This document shows, one piece after another, positions 22,018-33,640 of a stretch of 64,000 nucleotides of DNA (the stretch's first letter is position 1; each line of letters begins with the position of its first letter). Position numbers and translations under genes: made by a program. Under the pieces are notes generated by a model. That model had not been told where the DNA came from. It did no database searches and saw only the letters and a program-made list of their open reading frames with translations. The stretch comes from Dolomedes plantarius (taxonomy: Eukaryota; Arthropoda; Arachnida; Araneae; Dolomedidae): positions 228,353,270-228,417,269 of the forward strand of contig OU015490.1 of NCBI GenBank assembly GCA_907164885.2, given 5' to 3'.

Positions 22018-22259
22018 GCTAAAAAAAATATGAAAGTTTTGAAAATTGGTGGAGATGTTTGTTTAGGCATGCTAATGAACATACTAAAAGTCCCCACCAA
22101 TCAGACTTGAGCTTTCGCCGCCATCTTGGAAAATGTGTACACTTTTTTGGTTTTTTGGAAATAACTTTAAAAATATTGATTTTATAAAAAATAATTAAAT
22201 ACAAAAATTAAAGAGCATTAAATTATGAACAAACATCATTCATAACATTTTTTTATATG
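22018..22259 (+). repeat. Left arm, outer segment, of the CXC transposon
   Basis: Near-identical reverse complement of 27320-27560, including AGTCCCCACC and GCCATCTTGGAAAATG. It ends at the insertion site of the solo LTR (duplication ATATG at 22255-22259). Confidence 0.93.
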
Positions 22260-23683
22260 TGTTACGGGGAAATACGCGTAACATTGCAAATAATGAGGTA
22301 GAAAGAGACATGTGCGGACAAACAGAGTTAAGGGGACAAGCGTACGGTGAAGTTACAAATAAGGATTGATGGAGAAAAGAGATGAATAGGCGGTGGACTT
22401 GAGAGGTTCAAAAGAAAGAAGACGTAAAAAAGAGGAACCAGGAGATGAAGAGAAAAACGCCGACAAAGGAAGTCCAGATGGAGAGGTAATTAAGAAGTGA
22501 AAAGATATGATACACAGACAGGAAAGCGCATATGGGAAGGCAGGTAGAAAATAAATCGTTAAAAATGAGAACAGTTGAACATGAAAGGCGGGGAGAAGAT
22601 ATGAGTTAGCCGAAAACAAGATAAACGGAAACAGATGAAGTGCTGGGAACACGTGATGAAAAGAGCCATGAGAATATGATGTTATGTAAGGGGAGGAGAA
22701 TGTACGAATGGGCGGAGAGATATAGGTCCCCCCAAAATTATGGAAAGCCAATGGCAAAGGAAGGCGTGGCAAAAAGAAAGGAGGGGCAATGAGAAGGTGG
22801 AAGACATATTAACGAAGGAGTTTTATGCCGAGAGCATATATCAGAAGGAGTTTTGCTAAAGAGCAGATGAGAGGGAGTTTTTGCAAAGGACCAGATACGA
22901 AGGAGTGTTAAGAACCAGATCAGAAGAATATGATGCGGAGAGCCTAAACCGAAGGAGTTCCTGCTAATAGCCAAGATCTGACGTGATGTTTTATGCCGAA
23001 AGCCCATAACAGAAAATAAGTGATGCCGAAAGCGCCCAGCCGAGTATGGAACCGATGAATGAGACCCAGCGGAGCGCCAAGCCTACCTGACCAGTTATTG
23101 ACCGAGCCTCGACAAAGAACCAGGTGTGAATGAAAGATTTTCGACGGAGCGAGCGCATTTGATGAACCCCGTCCTAGTTCATTTAAGGAGACCCCAATTC
23201 TCCGAGAACCCAGCGCCTGTGAAAGACAGCAATATCGTGCATCAGTGGAGGTATGTCTGTGCTCTTTATTTGACACCTTGTGATAAATATGTGCCCTCGC
23301 ATTTTCTCATTCATGCCGAATAAGTTCATAATATAATTGTGATAGATATTTAAGAAGTAGGAGTAATGTGGATAGGTAACTTAACGTAATTCATGAGTGT
23401 AATCAATATTGAAAATAATAAGTGTGAATATCTGTGATGATAAGTGAAAGGGTTAAGTGTAATATTTTCTGTGTGTATGTATATCATTTTAGATGTTGTT
23501 AATTAATAAACGTGTCATTTATTATCTACAATCAGATAGTCTGTAATAATTTGTGAAACACAACGCAATGTGAAGACTTTAGGATGTTTAATTACATGAC
23601 ATTTAATTAATAATATTTGAAAGGTCTATTAGATTTGGTCCCATGACCGATTCTTTACCCCACCCACAAACAATTCCATTACA
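22260..23683 (+). mobile_element. Solo LTR (1424 bp) with ATATG duplication
   Basis: Begins TGTTACGGGGAAATACGCG and ends CCATTACA, flanked by ATATG at 22255-22259 and 23684-23688. Removing it restores continuity with the uninterrupted right arm at 27315-27330. There is no gag or pol inside. A run of degenerate repeats with a GAAGGAGTTTT core lies at 22,810-22,960, and an AATAAA signal is near 23,505. The structure and plus orientation fit a solo LTR, probably of a Ty3/gypsy-type element; the clade is an inference. Confidence 0.87.
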
Positions 23684-24175
23684 ATATGTCTAACAGGAAC
23701 AAAGATAATTGACTTTGAAAAGAGCGCACTATCACACCTGGGACGTGCAAGCGCTGTTCCCCATCGCGATGGGGGGAGATACCCGCGCATGTGCATACCA
23801 TAATTAACGAAATTAGTTTTACACTAAATGGGAAGGTTTTTTGTATTTTTTCAAATAACTAGGGAAATATTAACTTTACGTAAAAAAAGTTAAAAAATTA
23901 AAAAACATTAAATTATGTACAAAAACGATTTTATACATTTTTGTCGTAAACCTAACAGGAACGAAGATATTGACTATAAAATGCGCGTTGATAATGGAGG
24001 TAGCTTCTACAAAAAACAATGCACAAAAAACATATATTATATTTTTTTATAAGTCTAACACAAACAAAGATAATTGACTTTTGAAAGAGCGCAGTATCAC
24101 ACCAGGGACGCGCATGCGCGGGTGCCCATCACGATGGCTGGAAGACACGCGCATGTGCATACGGTAAGGTGCCAA
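23684..24175 (+). repeat. Left arm, inner segment, with internal duplication
   Basis: 23690-24005 is inverted relative to 26997-27310. The block CTAACA-GAACAAAGATAATTGACT, followed by the GC-rich CGCGCATGTGCATAC, occurs at 23690 and again at 24050. The second copy directly precedes the ORF and may act as its promoter. Confidence 0.88.
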
Positions 24176-24244
24176 ATCTGTCTTTCCCTAGTATTTTCCT
24201 AGACAGTTAATAGTTAGTCACCGTTCCGTGTGCGTCTGTGAACA

Positions 24245-26800
24245 ATGGCTGATACTGAACTATGTTTTATATGTAAAAACTTAATGTCAAATGATGATTT
24301 CGTGAATGTAGGAGAAAAGGGGATCGACGCTTTAAAGAGAGCTAGTGTCCAAAGATAAGACAATGAGCGTGAACAGTTGGAACATTTAAAATCTGTTTCG
24401 GTTCATTCGTTGTGTCGCAGAAATTACACCAGACCAGGAAGTATAAAAGTTGATTTAAAAAGAAATGCAGAAATCACGTCAACATCCCAAAGTGAAGAGC
24501 GCGGTAAGTTTACGACCTTTTTTACCTCAGTTCGATTTTAGGACAAAATGTTTCTTTTGTACGGCAGTGATAGACGAAGAATTCAAAGCAAGACAAAAGA
24601 AAAAACCAACTGACAGGCGAAGAACTATATACGAAGTTAGGAGTCTCGAAATGAAAAACAAAGTTCTTGAAGCTGCAGAGAATAGACGTGACCAGTAGGG
24701 AGAGGAAGTTCAGTGTCGTATAATAAACGTTGCTGATTTACTTGCAGCTGATGCGATTTATCACCAAGATTGCTTCATGACTTTTTTTCTACACACTGCA
24801 CCAATCAGAAAGAGAGGACGGCCAGAGTCGGATTACGTTTCAGCAGCTGTAGACTAAATATCCTTCTTCCTTGATGATAATAATGACGACTGTCAATTCT
24901 CACTACCCGAACTCAAATCTGAAATTACAGGGCTACTTCCAGACTACATCACTTTGAGAAATAAGTTGAAGCAAAAATACGGGGATGGCATTATTTTTGC
25001 TTCAAACTCCAAAAAAGTTACTGTCATATGTTTACGTAATACTGGAATGAAAGTCTTATCAGACTCTTGGTACGACAAAAGGATACGAAATGATCGTGAG
25101 GATCGTCTACGAATAGTACAAACTGCTGCAGCCATAATAAAAGAAGATATCCAGACACCAGTTTATGACACTCATTGCTACTCTCCAAGTGATAACGTTT
25201 TCAGAGATGTGAACAAGGGCATTCCAGAAAGCTTAAAATCTTTTTTGGAGCACTTGATTATTAAAAAAAAAGACTGCTAAGGCGAAAAAAAAATCACCTC
25301 AATAGCTCACGTCATTATATCAGCGCTAAGGCCACGATCATTTATGTCTCCTCTACTCAATGGTCTTGCTTTATTTTTGTACAAAAAGTTCTGTTCCAAG
25401 AATTTAATAACAATACTCTCGAATTTGGGATTTTGTTCTTCTTAATATGAAGCCCAAACACTTGAGATGTCAGCCATAAATCCTCCGCAACCCCAAATGC
25501 GCGAGGGATCATTCTGCCAATTCGTATTTGACAATGCAGATTTCAATGTGTCGACAATCGATGGCCTGAATACGTTTCATAGCATGGGGGCGTTGCTTGT
25601 TTTACTCCAGCATAAGCAGTGGAACCCGGGACGAAGTTAAAAAAATTAATCGAACTTACATCCGCATCGACCGTAGGCAAAATGGGAATCATTTGTCTGG
25701 AAACGTTTGAAAATTTTCGAGGGCCTGGGTTAAAAACAATTACTATCGAAGATTTGAATGTCTTAAATCCTTTAGCGGAAGATTTACCACTGCCTAAGCA
25801 ATCTGATATCTCCTGGATGTGTGCTAAGTGGTTAGGTCTTCCACAGATACCTGAATTTAAAGGATTTTCCATTGTATAACCAGAAACCAGCCTTGTGAAA
25901 AGACCAAAGTAATATCCCTTTCTTTTGTTAATTCACCACCAAGCAAGTATGACACCATTTTCACTGCGCTGAAATATGCTGCCCAGCAGTGTGTTAAAAC
26001 GCACCAAAAGTCTTGCATACACACGTTTGACCAACCACTGTATATTAAAGCTCGAGGAGAGATAGTCGCAGCAACATCCAATCCATTATTATCAAGTTGA
26101 ATTGTGAGGCTTGGTGGATTCCATCTTTTAATGTCATTCTTAGACTGCATTGGGTACATAATGACTGGAAGTAGGTTAAAAGAAATACTCACTTTGATTT
26201 ATGCACCTACGTCAGTAGAAAAAATTTTACCTGATCATGCATACGCTAGGGCCGTCCGAGCTCATTTATTGACCCAAACAGCTTTAGCAAAAATAATTTT
26301 TGACGGCATGGACATATCGGATTTGGAATGTAAAAATCTCCGTGAGTTGTTTCGAGATTTTGCTACTGAACCACCATCGCAAGAAACCTTAAACGCACAC
26401 ACTCAAATACGAGCCATCGAAATTAAAATGAGGAAGACTTTGGAGCAGCTGAAAAAGAAAGGCCCAACTGCCTGTGGGGCTGGAAGCGTCAAGAGAAAAT
26501 TCTTGTGCCCATCACAACTATGGATGCAGTAGCTCCCGATTCACTTTTAAACGTGGTATTTTGCAACTGTAAGACTGACTGTGGAGTAAGATGCGGATGT
26601 CGGAAAGCAGGCATCAACTGCAGAACGGGTTGAACAATAATTACAATGGGGTATGTCAGAATGGCATCAACCCTATTTTTGATGACGATCGAATGAAAGA
26701 AGTTAATGAATGGGCCGATGCTAGCGGATCCATAGACGATCTAAACATGCCTGACGAAGGGGAGAATCTCGTACCGAAAAAAGCACGTAAATCCTGAAGT
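24245..26800 (+). pseudogene. Transposon ORF with zinc fingers and C-terminal CXC domain
   Basis: Starts MADTELCFICKNLMSNDD with a CxxC pair, then a first stop at about 24,356. Further pieces in order: FDFRTKCFFCTAV (24,530); VADLLAADAIYHQDCF with H and C that look like a second finger (24,730); ELKSEITGLLPDYITLRNKL and CLRNTGMKVLSDSWYD (24,910-25,070); RPRSFMSPLLNGLALFL (25,330); FCQFVFDNADFNVSTIDG (25,510), whose D-N-A-D cluster may be catalytic; EKILPDHAYARAVRAHLL (26,215); and CNCKTDCGVRCGCRKAG (26,560), a tesmin/TSO1-like cysteine-rich motif. At least five stops or frameshifts. Presumed transposase; its chemistry is not established here. Confidence 0.65.
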
Positions 26801-26996
26801 AGGTAAGCTTGAACAATTATTCGCAATGGAAATCTGATAGTGAATACCCCCAAGTTTACTACATTCATGTATAAATTTAATAATGATTAATTATCTACAT
26901 AGCCAAAAACATTAAAGTCTATTTTCTTGTGTTTAAAGAATGCCGAAAAATGAGAGAGGTTAGAAATTCAAAGAAGAGCGCCTGCAAAGAGACTTT

Positions 26997-27580
26997 GAAG
27001 CTACCTCCATTATCAACGCGCATTTTATAGTCAATATCTTCGTTCCTGCTAGGTTTACGACAAAAATGTATAAAATCGTTTATGTACATAATTTAATGTT
27101 TTTTAATTTTTGAAATAAACTTTTTTTACGTAAAGTTAATATTTCCCTAGTTATTTGAAAAATACATAAACCTTCCAATTTAGTGTAAAACTAATTTGGC
27201 TAATTTTGGTATGCACATGCGCGGGTATCTCCCCCCACCGCGATGGGGAACAGCGCTTGCACGTCCCAGGTGTGATAGTGCGCTCTTTTCAAAGTCAATT
27301 ATCTTTGTTCCTGTTAGACATATAAAAAAATGTTATGAATGATTTTGTTCATAATTTAATGCTCTTTAATTTTTGCATTTAATAATTTTTTATAAAATCA
27401 ATACTTTTAAAGTTATTTCCAAAAAACCTAAAAAGTGTACACATTTTCCAAGATGGCGGCAAAAGCTCAAGTCTGATCGGTGGGGACTTTTAGTATGTTC
27501 ATTAGCATGCCTAAACAAACATCTCCACCAATTTTCAAAACTTTCATATTTTTTTTAGCCATAAAACCTATTTTGACTGG
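26997..27580 (-). repeat. Right terminal arm of the CXC transposon (uninterrupted)
   Basis: Continuous inverted partner of both left-arm segments. The uninterrupted state at ACATATAAAAAAATG (27,318-27,333) shows the pre-insertion sequence of the solo LTR site. Confidence 0.92.
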
Positions 27581-28269
27581 CCTGAAGGTCAACTCTTTTA
27601 ACCTGATTCCCACGTATGTGCATGCTTTAGCGTAATCTGCTTTCATCAGCGCTAAACCAATTGTGGAGAAAAGGCTAATCACATTGTACTTGCTCTTAAG
27701 AAGAACGTTGAGCACATTCTTATTGGCTGTGACTCCATGAAACAGCTCTTGAATTCACTTTTGATCGACTTGACCTATAATGTGATCGCTGCGCTCTCCA
27801 TCAAATTTGAACAAGAAAAAGCTTCATCTTTAACGGTGACATAATTGAGTTGAGTTCTGGGATTTTTTGAAGATGTTCCATGTCACTCCGCTGACGCTAA
27901 GGTATAAAATTGAACAAGATCTTTAACGGAGACTATTACAGCATGCTGTCGTCTAAGAGTAGTTGAAAAGCGCACTATTAGTTATTATAAAATCGGGTAA
28001 TCTCAATTGCATATTCTCTGATCTCAGTGCTGATGAATGTGGCGGTGAAAGAATAGTATGTTGGTGGGGTGGTTAGTACATTGCATAAATCAAATTAGAA
28101 TTCGTTGTGACCCTAACGATTGAAAACAACTGTGGTTGGAATGAAATCTTGATTTATTGAATTGAAATGTGTATATACAATTATACAATATATACACCTC
28201 ATTGAGTATTACACTTTACTTGACCTTATTATAATTCATGTACTACAATTGGTTCATTATCATTAATCA
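27581..28269. other. Non-coding spacer
   Basis: Nothing codable. It separates the CXC transposon from Harbinger-derived sequence, and the left end of the latter was not located. Confidence 0.4.
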
Positions 28270-29529
28270 AGAATTATTGGCAGTATAAGGTCTCATAATA
28301 TTATCCTGCAGAGGAAATGCTTCGTCAGCTACAAAATAGTGGGGGAATGTTTAATTGGCTGCTTTGGAGAAGTTGGCCAAATAATGAGTTTCTTAAAACC
28401 CCACCGCTATTTCTTCCATAGTCCCCAACACTTACAATTGTAAACAGAGAGTCAGCATCCGCTACAGCAAGCAATACAACAGAAAAATAACTGTTGCAAT
28501 TAATGAATGCTGAACCACTGCTTTTGGGACGACAAATTCTAATATGCTTCCCATCAATACTGTCTTTGAGATTTTGGGATATTGTTTCCCAGTCTTCTTT
28601 CTTAGGTGATGACATATAAATTGCTTGGAGTTATTGCCAGAATTCGTCGCATGTGTCATAAACAATTTTTCTTATCGTTGTTTCTCCACGAAGAAACTCG
28701 AAAGACATGGCTCGAAAGCTAGCACCTGTAGCCAGAAACCTGGAATATAAGAAAGTTTTTTTTTTGTTTTTAAATTATTAAAAATTATTTTATTGACACA
28801 TGATCAGCAATGTTTGAATTTGAAAATGTTTTTTTCCTATTTATGCATTAGTTATACAGTAGTATAGTATATAATTTTAAATCTATGGTATATATAATAG
28901 TTTATATCACATAAAATTTAAATTTTTAAAAATCGTGATTTAAATAATAAAAATTTGATTTTAAATTTAAAAAATTCAATTTTTTCAAATTAAAAAATTA
29001 TTTTTTTATACACCCTGATAAGTACAGTTAGGGAATTTCAATTAGTATTATGGTAGAATTTTCTGACATCTATATGCATATAATTAATGTGTGTAAATGA
29101 AAATAATTAGCATTATATATACATGTAAAGTAATTAATTATTACAGATCTTGCAAAAAGATTAACAAATCATCTCTAAATAAAACCACAAAATAGAAAAT
29201 GTAACATGCAACTTACCGAAGAGTAATTAATAGTGTCTCTTCTACAGGTATTGATAGCCTGTAAATTGTGTCTTTTCCTTATGTTATGTTCAATTAGTTC
29301 TGTCAATTTTTGAAAGTATCCGGAAACATGCGGTCGAGAGATTGAAACTTCGACGGATCGTCTTTCAGATCTTTCGTTGTAGCGAAAGTTCCTCCAGAAG
29401 GCTGCTGCAAATTTAATGGATGCGCCCAATGTATTTTCAGTTTTTTTCAGTTTTTTTCAAGTGATGGATCAGTATTAATTCGATGTCTTCATCCGAAGAC
29501 GAATCTTTGAGCTCAGGCCATCCAGACAT
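28270..29529 (-). pseudogene. HARBI1-like (PIF/Harbinger) transposase, 5' to middle
   Basis: Minus strand: start MSGWPELKDSSSDEDIE (29529), then RPHVSGYFQKLTELIEHNI, a one-base shift, IPVEETLLITL, a canonical GT-AG intron (29214 to 28741), RFLATGASFRAMSFEFL, KIVYDTCDEFWQ-stop, SIDGKHIRICRPKSSG with the first catalytic D, IVSVGDYGRNSGGVLRN with the second, and VADEAFPLQDNIMRPY. The last third, with the E of RARR-x-x-ENAFG, is missing on this strand. The family is DDE_Tnp_4; this nuclease works with a separate MADF/Myb-type DNA-binding partner. Decayed by two frameshifts and a stop. Confidence 0.88.
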
Positions 29530-29980
29530 CGTGCTCTCTACAACTGAATATGGCGCTACCATGCTTGCGCTAGCGCGTTTACCTTGTACGGCGCGTGCGT
29601 GTGTAAAACAGTACGTTTCTTCTAAATGCGGATACTTTCGACACTTGACTGACGTTTCGCATTGCTGTCGCTTGTGGAGGAAGCAGCGAGCGACTCTGAC
29701 ACATTTCCTTTCCCGGTGTGAGGCCTGCCTTAAGCTGCATTCAGACTACGCTGACGTAACGTGTTGACACGCGCTGACCGCAACGTCAGCTGACGCGGGA
29801 AAACGTCAGCATCAGGCGGTGTGTGCCCACTACGCTGACGTCTCGTGTCGTGACGAATTCATGTCCGTTGTTGTTTGGTTCCCACAATGTGCATATCGTT
29901 GCGGGTGGACCCTATAATTAATATGGGTGCACCCTATAAATAGTGTCCGATCGATTTATTATAGTTTATATCCCATAAAG

Positions 29981-30072
29981 TTTGATGAGGCTTTCACATT
30001 AAAACATACTTGATGCATCTTTATAGCAAGAATTCAATAAAGAGCGATAAAGAAAAAACTTATAACTACAGG
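29981..30072 (+). pseudogene. HARBI1-like transposase C-terminal piece, left of BEL-2
   Basis: Reads DEAFTLKHT, a frame break, then LYSKNSIKSDKEKTYNYR up to the BEL-2 insertion. The upstream N-terminal and first DDE parts are deleted in this copy. It continues after BEL-2 at 34609. It overlaps in homology with the end of the minus-strand piece (DEAF motif), so the two are separate copies. Confidence 0.8.
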
Positions 30073-30304
30073 TGTAGAAAATTGTATCGAGGGGGCGCTG
30101 CGACGCCCGTAGAGAGGGAGAAGTTTTCGCTTCTCAGTTCGCTCCTCGCTCTCGTAAAAAAAGGGTCATGTAACCCACCGTTGGAATCCCTATCTGGGGA
30201 AACATTTTCTATTTATTTTTTACATATGTTTTGCTATTACCAATAAACCAAAAAGACAAATCTTCGTAGTCGTCAATTTGTAGTAGTTCGTCATAAATTC
30301 GATA
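30073..30304 (+). repeat. BEL-2 5' LTR (232 bp)
   Basis: Starts TGTAGAAAATTGTATCG and ends AATTCGATA. It differs from the 3' LTR by only a handful of bases. Confidence 0.95.
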
Positions 30305-30705
30305 GTGGTGCATCTAAGGCGGGAAATTCGTAGTCAACTATAGAAGTCGCTTTCTACTACTAAATAGTGTCAAGAACATTTGTTGTCGTTCCACCTTAAA
30401 AATCCGTTGTGGACATTGTGCCTTTGTGTAGATCAGGACTGTCGTAATTGGACTTTTTTGTGCTCATCGGTTCGTTTTCGAAGTGTGTTCAAGTCGTCGT
30501 TTTGGGTGAGAAATTTTTGTTGAAAGTTTTAGTTGAATTGGTTTATTGGGACATTTGTTTTGATTGTCGTTAGTTATTTTGTTGACTTTGCCATTCTGTT
30601 TTCGTTAGTTTGGTTTCGTTTAATTGTTGTAGTAATTGTGTTAGAAATTGTTGTAGTTGAGGTTGATTTTGTATTATTTGTTGTTTTGTGTTAGCTATTG
30701 TCAAA

Positions 30706-31985
30706 ATGTCGAAATTGATAAAGCTCAAAACCAAACGGGATGTTCATAGAGAACAATTAACAAAGATAATTGACAAAATTGATAATTATTTGTTAGAACC
30801 GGATCTGAATCCTGATGTCTGTGAGTCTTTGTTTGAACAGTTAATTAGTAAAAGTGAAATTTTGAGTATGTTAAATGATGACATAGATAAACTAATTAAT
30901 GATGAGGATGAAATAAGGGCTGAAGTTTTAATTGTAGATGAATATTGTGAAAAGGTAATTTCTGCAAAAATTAAATTGCAAAATAAAATTAAATCATTAA
31001 ACTTAAATTCTACTACTGAACATAGAACCACCGAAAATTCGTGTAGAAATTATTGCTAAACTTCCCAAATTGTCTATTGCAAAATTCTATGGAGAGCCGT
31101 CCGAATTTCTTGAATTCTGGAATCAATTTGAAAATTCAATCCACAATAATCCAAATTTTAGTGAAGTTGATAAGTTTTGCTATTTAAAGTCCATGTTAGG
31201 CGGGAAGGCTCTCTGCAGCATAAAGGGGTTTTCAATTAATAAAGAAAATTACGCGCAAGCAATCAAGTTGATTTCTGAAACTTTTGGCCAAAGGGATATT
31301 TTAATAAACTCGCACATCTCAAATTTGCTTAATATTAAACCAGTCAAAAATTCTATGAACGTTCAGGCTTTGCGTAACTTGTATTTCGATTGTCAAACAA
31401 AGATTCGGTGTTTGCCAAGTCTGGGAATAGATTCCGAAACATACACTACTCTTTTGACAAACATAATCTTGAAAAATCTCCCACGTGATATAACGTTAGA
31501 ATTTGCTAAAGTCAGTGCAGAGAAATGTCATGATCTGCAAGAGTTAATGAGCTTCTTGTACAAAGCTGTTCTCGCTAGGGAGAAGGCTCAGCGGATCCAA
31601 GGTCACTCCACCCCTCAATTCTCCCCATTGCTACTCAGAGGGGGGTCTAACTCTCAGCCGTATCGCACAAATAAATCAGCTTTGGAACTTAACGCCAATG
31701 TATCGAAGAGCGCGAGTTCTAGCAGGTGTCTTTTTTGCAATGATTCACAGCATGGGAGCTCAGAGTGTGATATTTTGACTCTCCAGGAAAGGAGAGATCA
31801 GCTAGTCCGTGAAAAACGTTGTCTGATGTGTTGTAAGATTAACTGTTTCGTAAAAAGATGCAAGGGGCCAACATGTGGCTATTGTAAGGGTCACCACGCC
31901 AAAGCCATTTGCTTTAAACTCGAGAATGACAAGAAGCCGAGAGTGGAGGTTGAGAATGAGGTGTCATTAAACCATATGGCAAATG
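30706..31985 (+). pseudogene. BEL-2 gag
   Basis: Starts MSKLIKLKTKRDVHREQ with a coiled-coil-like acidic N-terminus, then a frame break at about 31,045. The capsid core follows: KLSIAKFYGEPSEFLEFW, DKFCYLKSMLGGKAL, then the knuckle region CLFCNDSQHGSSEC, RCLMCCKINCFVKRC and CGYCKGHHAKAIC (31,720-31,915). Three C/H fingers in series are visible. One frameshift apart, the gene is open, which again suggests a recent copy. Confidence 0.9.
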
Positions 31986-32500
31986 ATTTGAGTGGGGTTT
32001 TGTTGCAGTGCGTTAAAGCAGAAATAGTGGGTCGGAAAAAATCGAAATTAGCCTTAGTTTTGTTTGATAACGGCGCACAACGTACTTTTATTCGAAAAAG
32101 TGTGTCGGAGAGACTAGGTTTAAAGGTTTTGGGTTCCGAAAATTTGAAAATTTATTCGTTTGGTGCTAAGGCTCCTAGTACCGAAATTTGTCGCAGAGTA
32201 TAGATAGTTTTAAAAAATGTTTTAAACGGAGAGGAGTTTATCGTTGAAGCGCTAGAGGTCGAGGAAATATCAAACTCTGTTGTGAAATTCCCAGTAAAGA
32301 GGTGTCGGAAGAAATGAAGTCTAAGGGATTTGTGTTGACATGTTCAGATGAGTCATCAGACAAGTCTATTTCGCTATTGATAGGATCGGACTACTACTGG
32401 AATTTAACTAGAAGTTTCGAAAGGTTGAATTCTTCGTTAGTGGCAATTGAAATTTGTCTAGGGTGGTCGCTTCATGGGAGATGTGGTGAGGCTGACGAAC
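31986..32500 (+). pseudogene. BEL-2 aspartic protease region
   Basis: The motif LALVLFDNGAQRTFI contains the presumed active-site D in a D-N-G context, and KLKIYSFGAKAPST follows. A stop at 32,201 and a frameshift near 32,295 interrupt it. LLIGSDYYWNL and IEICLGWSLHG mark the linker toward RT. Confidence 0.85.
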
Positions 32501-33640
32501 TTACATCTGTCAATCTGGTCCTCAATCAAGAAGAGTCAATTTCGGCAGAATTGAGAAGGTTTTGGGAGTTGGAGAGTTTAGGGGTACAGGATTGTGACTC
32601 AGATGTTGATATTAGGGATCAGGAGATGATTAGAGAGTTCAATGAGTCGATTCGTTTTGTTGATGGGCGCTATCGTGTAAAATTGCCGTGGAGATCGGGT
32701 GTGAAGGATGGTTTAGAGGATAATATAGGAATTGCTCGTAAACGGTTCGAAGGATTGACTCGCAAGTTTAAGATGGATAGCAGGTTTTTCGATGAGTACA
32801 AAGGTGTTGTTGATGAATATTTGAGAGAAGGTATCGTTGAAAAAACTTCTCTAAAAAATCCGGAAGAAAGATCATTTTATTTGCCCCATCACGCTGTCAT
32901 ACGTAAAGACAAAACAACTAGTCGAGTACGCATAGTATTCGATGGATCTGCACATGACAAAGAGAAAATATCTCTCAATGACTGTTTGCACGCAGGTCCA
33001 AACTTGCATCCCAACATATTCCAATTGCTTTTAAAATTTCGCCAGAATGCTGTTGCGTTCACAGCTGATGTAAAGTCGGCTTTTCTGCAAATTGAATGAT
33101 TGGATGGATGAATTGATTGGATGAATCAGATCGTCAATTCACTCGTTTCTTCTAGGTTGATGACCCTAATGAACAACCATTTATACTCAACTTCACGCGG
33201 GTTCTCTTTGGGCTAACATCGAGTCCATACCTTCTTGTAGCCACTCTGAAGTACCATTTTCAGAAATACCAAGAACAACTGCCAGCTACATCGAATCTAC
33301 TTTCGAATTGTGTCTACGTCGACGATCTAATAGGAGGAACAGAAGAGGTTTTAGATGCTCTGAAAACCTCATTAGAAAGTATAAAAATATTCTGCGATGC
33401 TGGAATGGTACTCAGAAAGTGGACAACTAATTCATCCGAACTTCGTGAATTGTGGAGAGCCAACAACATTGAAATCGAACAGCCGGACACTCTTGTTCGT
33501 TCTGGCTTATCGTCGAAGGTCTTAGGTTTGGCCTGGGATCCAGATAGTGATATGATATACTTTTCCACCACAGAACTTGTGAAATTTATATCTCGTAAAA
33601 TAGACACTAAACGTTTTATCGTGAAATTGAAACATTTAGA
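32501..33640 (+). pseudogene. BEL-2 reverse transcriptase, RNase H missing
   Basis: RT motifs: VKLPWRSGVKDGLEDN, TTSRVRIVFDGSAHDKE, NDCLHAGPNLHPNIF, AFTADVKSAFLQIE, then a stop at 33,098 beside a small duplication around TTGGATGGATGAA. Further along are VLFGLTSSPYLLVATLKYH and the intact catalytic NCVYVDDLIGG (33,310-33,335). Past LVKFISRKIDTKRF the sequence jumps to the pre-integrase region; the thumb, connection and RNase H domains are gone. Confidence 0.88.

Larger units (their letters stand above)
21987..27580 (+). mobile_element. Large DNA transposon with long composite inverted repeats
   Basis: The ends CCAGTCAAAATAG (21987) and CTATTTTGACTGG (ending 27580) are inverted copies. The arms continue inward for several hundred bases: 22018-22259 pairs with 27320-27560, and after the solo LTR 23684-24005 pairs with 26997-27315. 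The left arm also has a direct repeat of its inner part (23690-23810 and 24050-24175, core GAAAGAGCGCA). Between the arms lies a broken ORF with a CXC-type motif at its end. I recognise the protein type as recurrent in arthropod repeats but cannot name the superfamily with confidence. Target duplication is not evident. Confidence 0.75.

Noticed and set aside
22810..23050. CRISPR-like array
   Set aside because: Units are degenerate, spacing is irregular, and the context is a eukaryotic LTR.
22353..23276. Several 90-139-residue ORFs inside the solo LTR
   Set aside because: Low-complexity, no motifs, minus-strand frames within a well-delimited LTR.
29483..29767. 94-codon plus-strand ORF MSSSEDESLSSG
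   Set aside because: It is antisense to the start of the HARBI1-like gene, whose minus-strand reading DSSSDEDIELIL fits the family.
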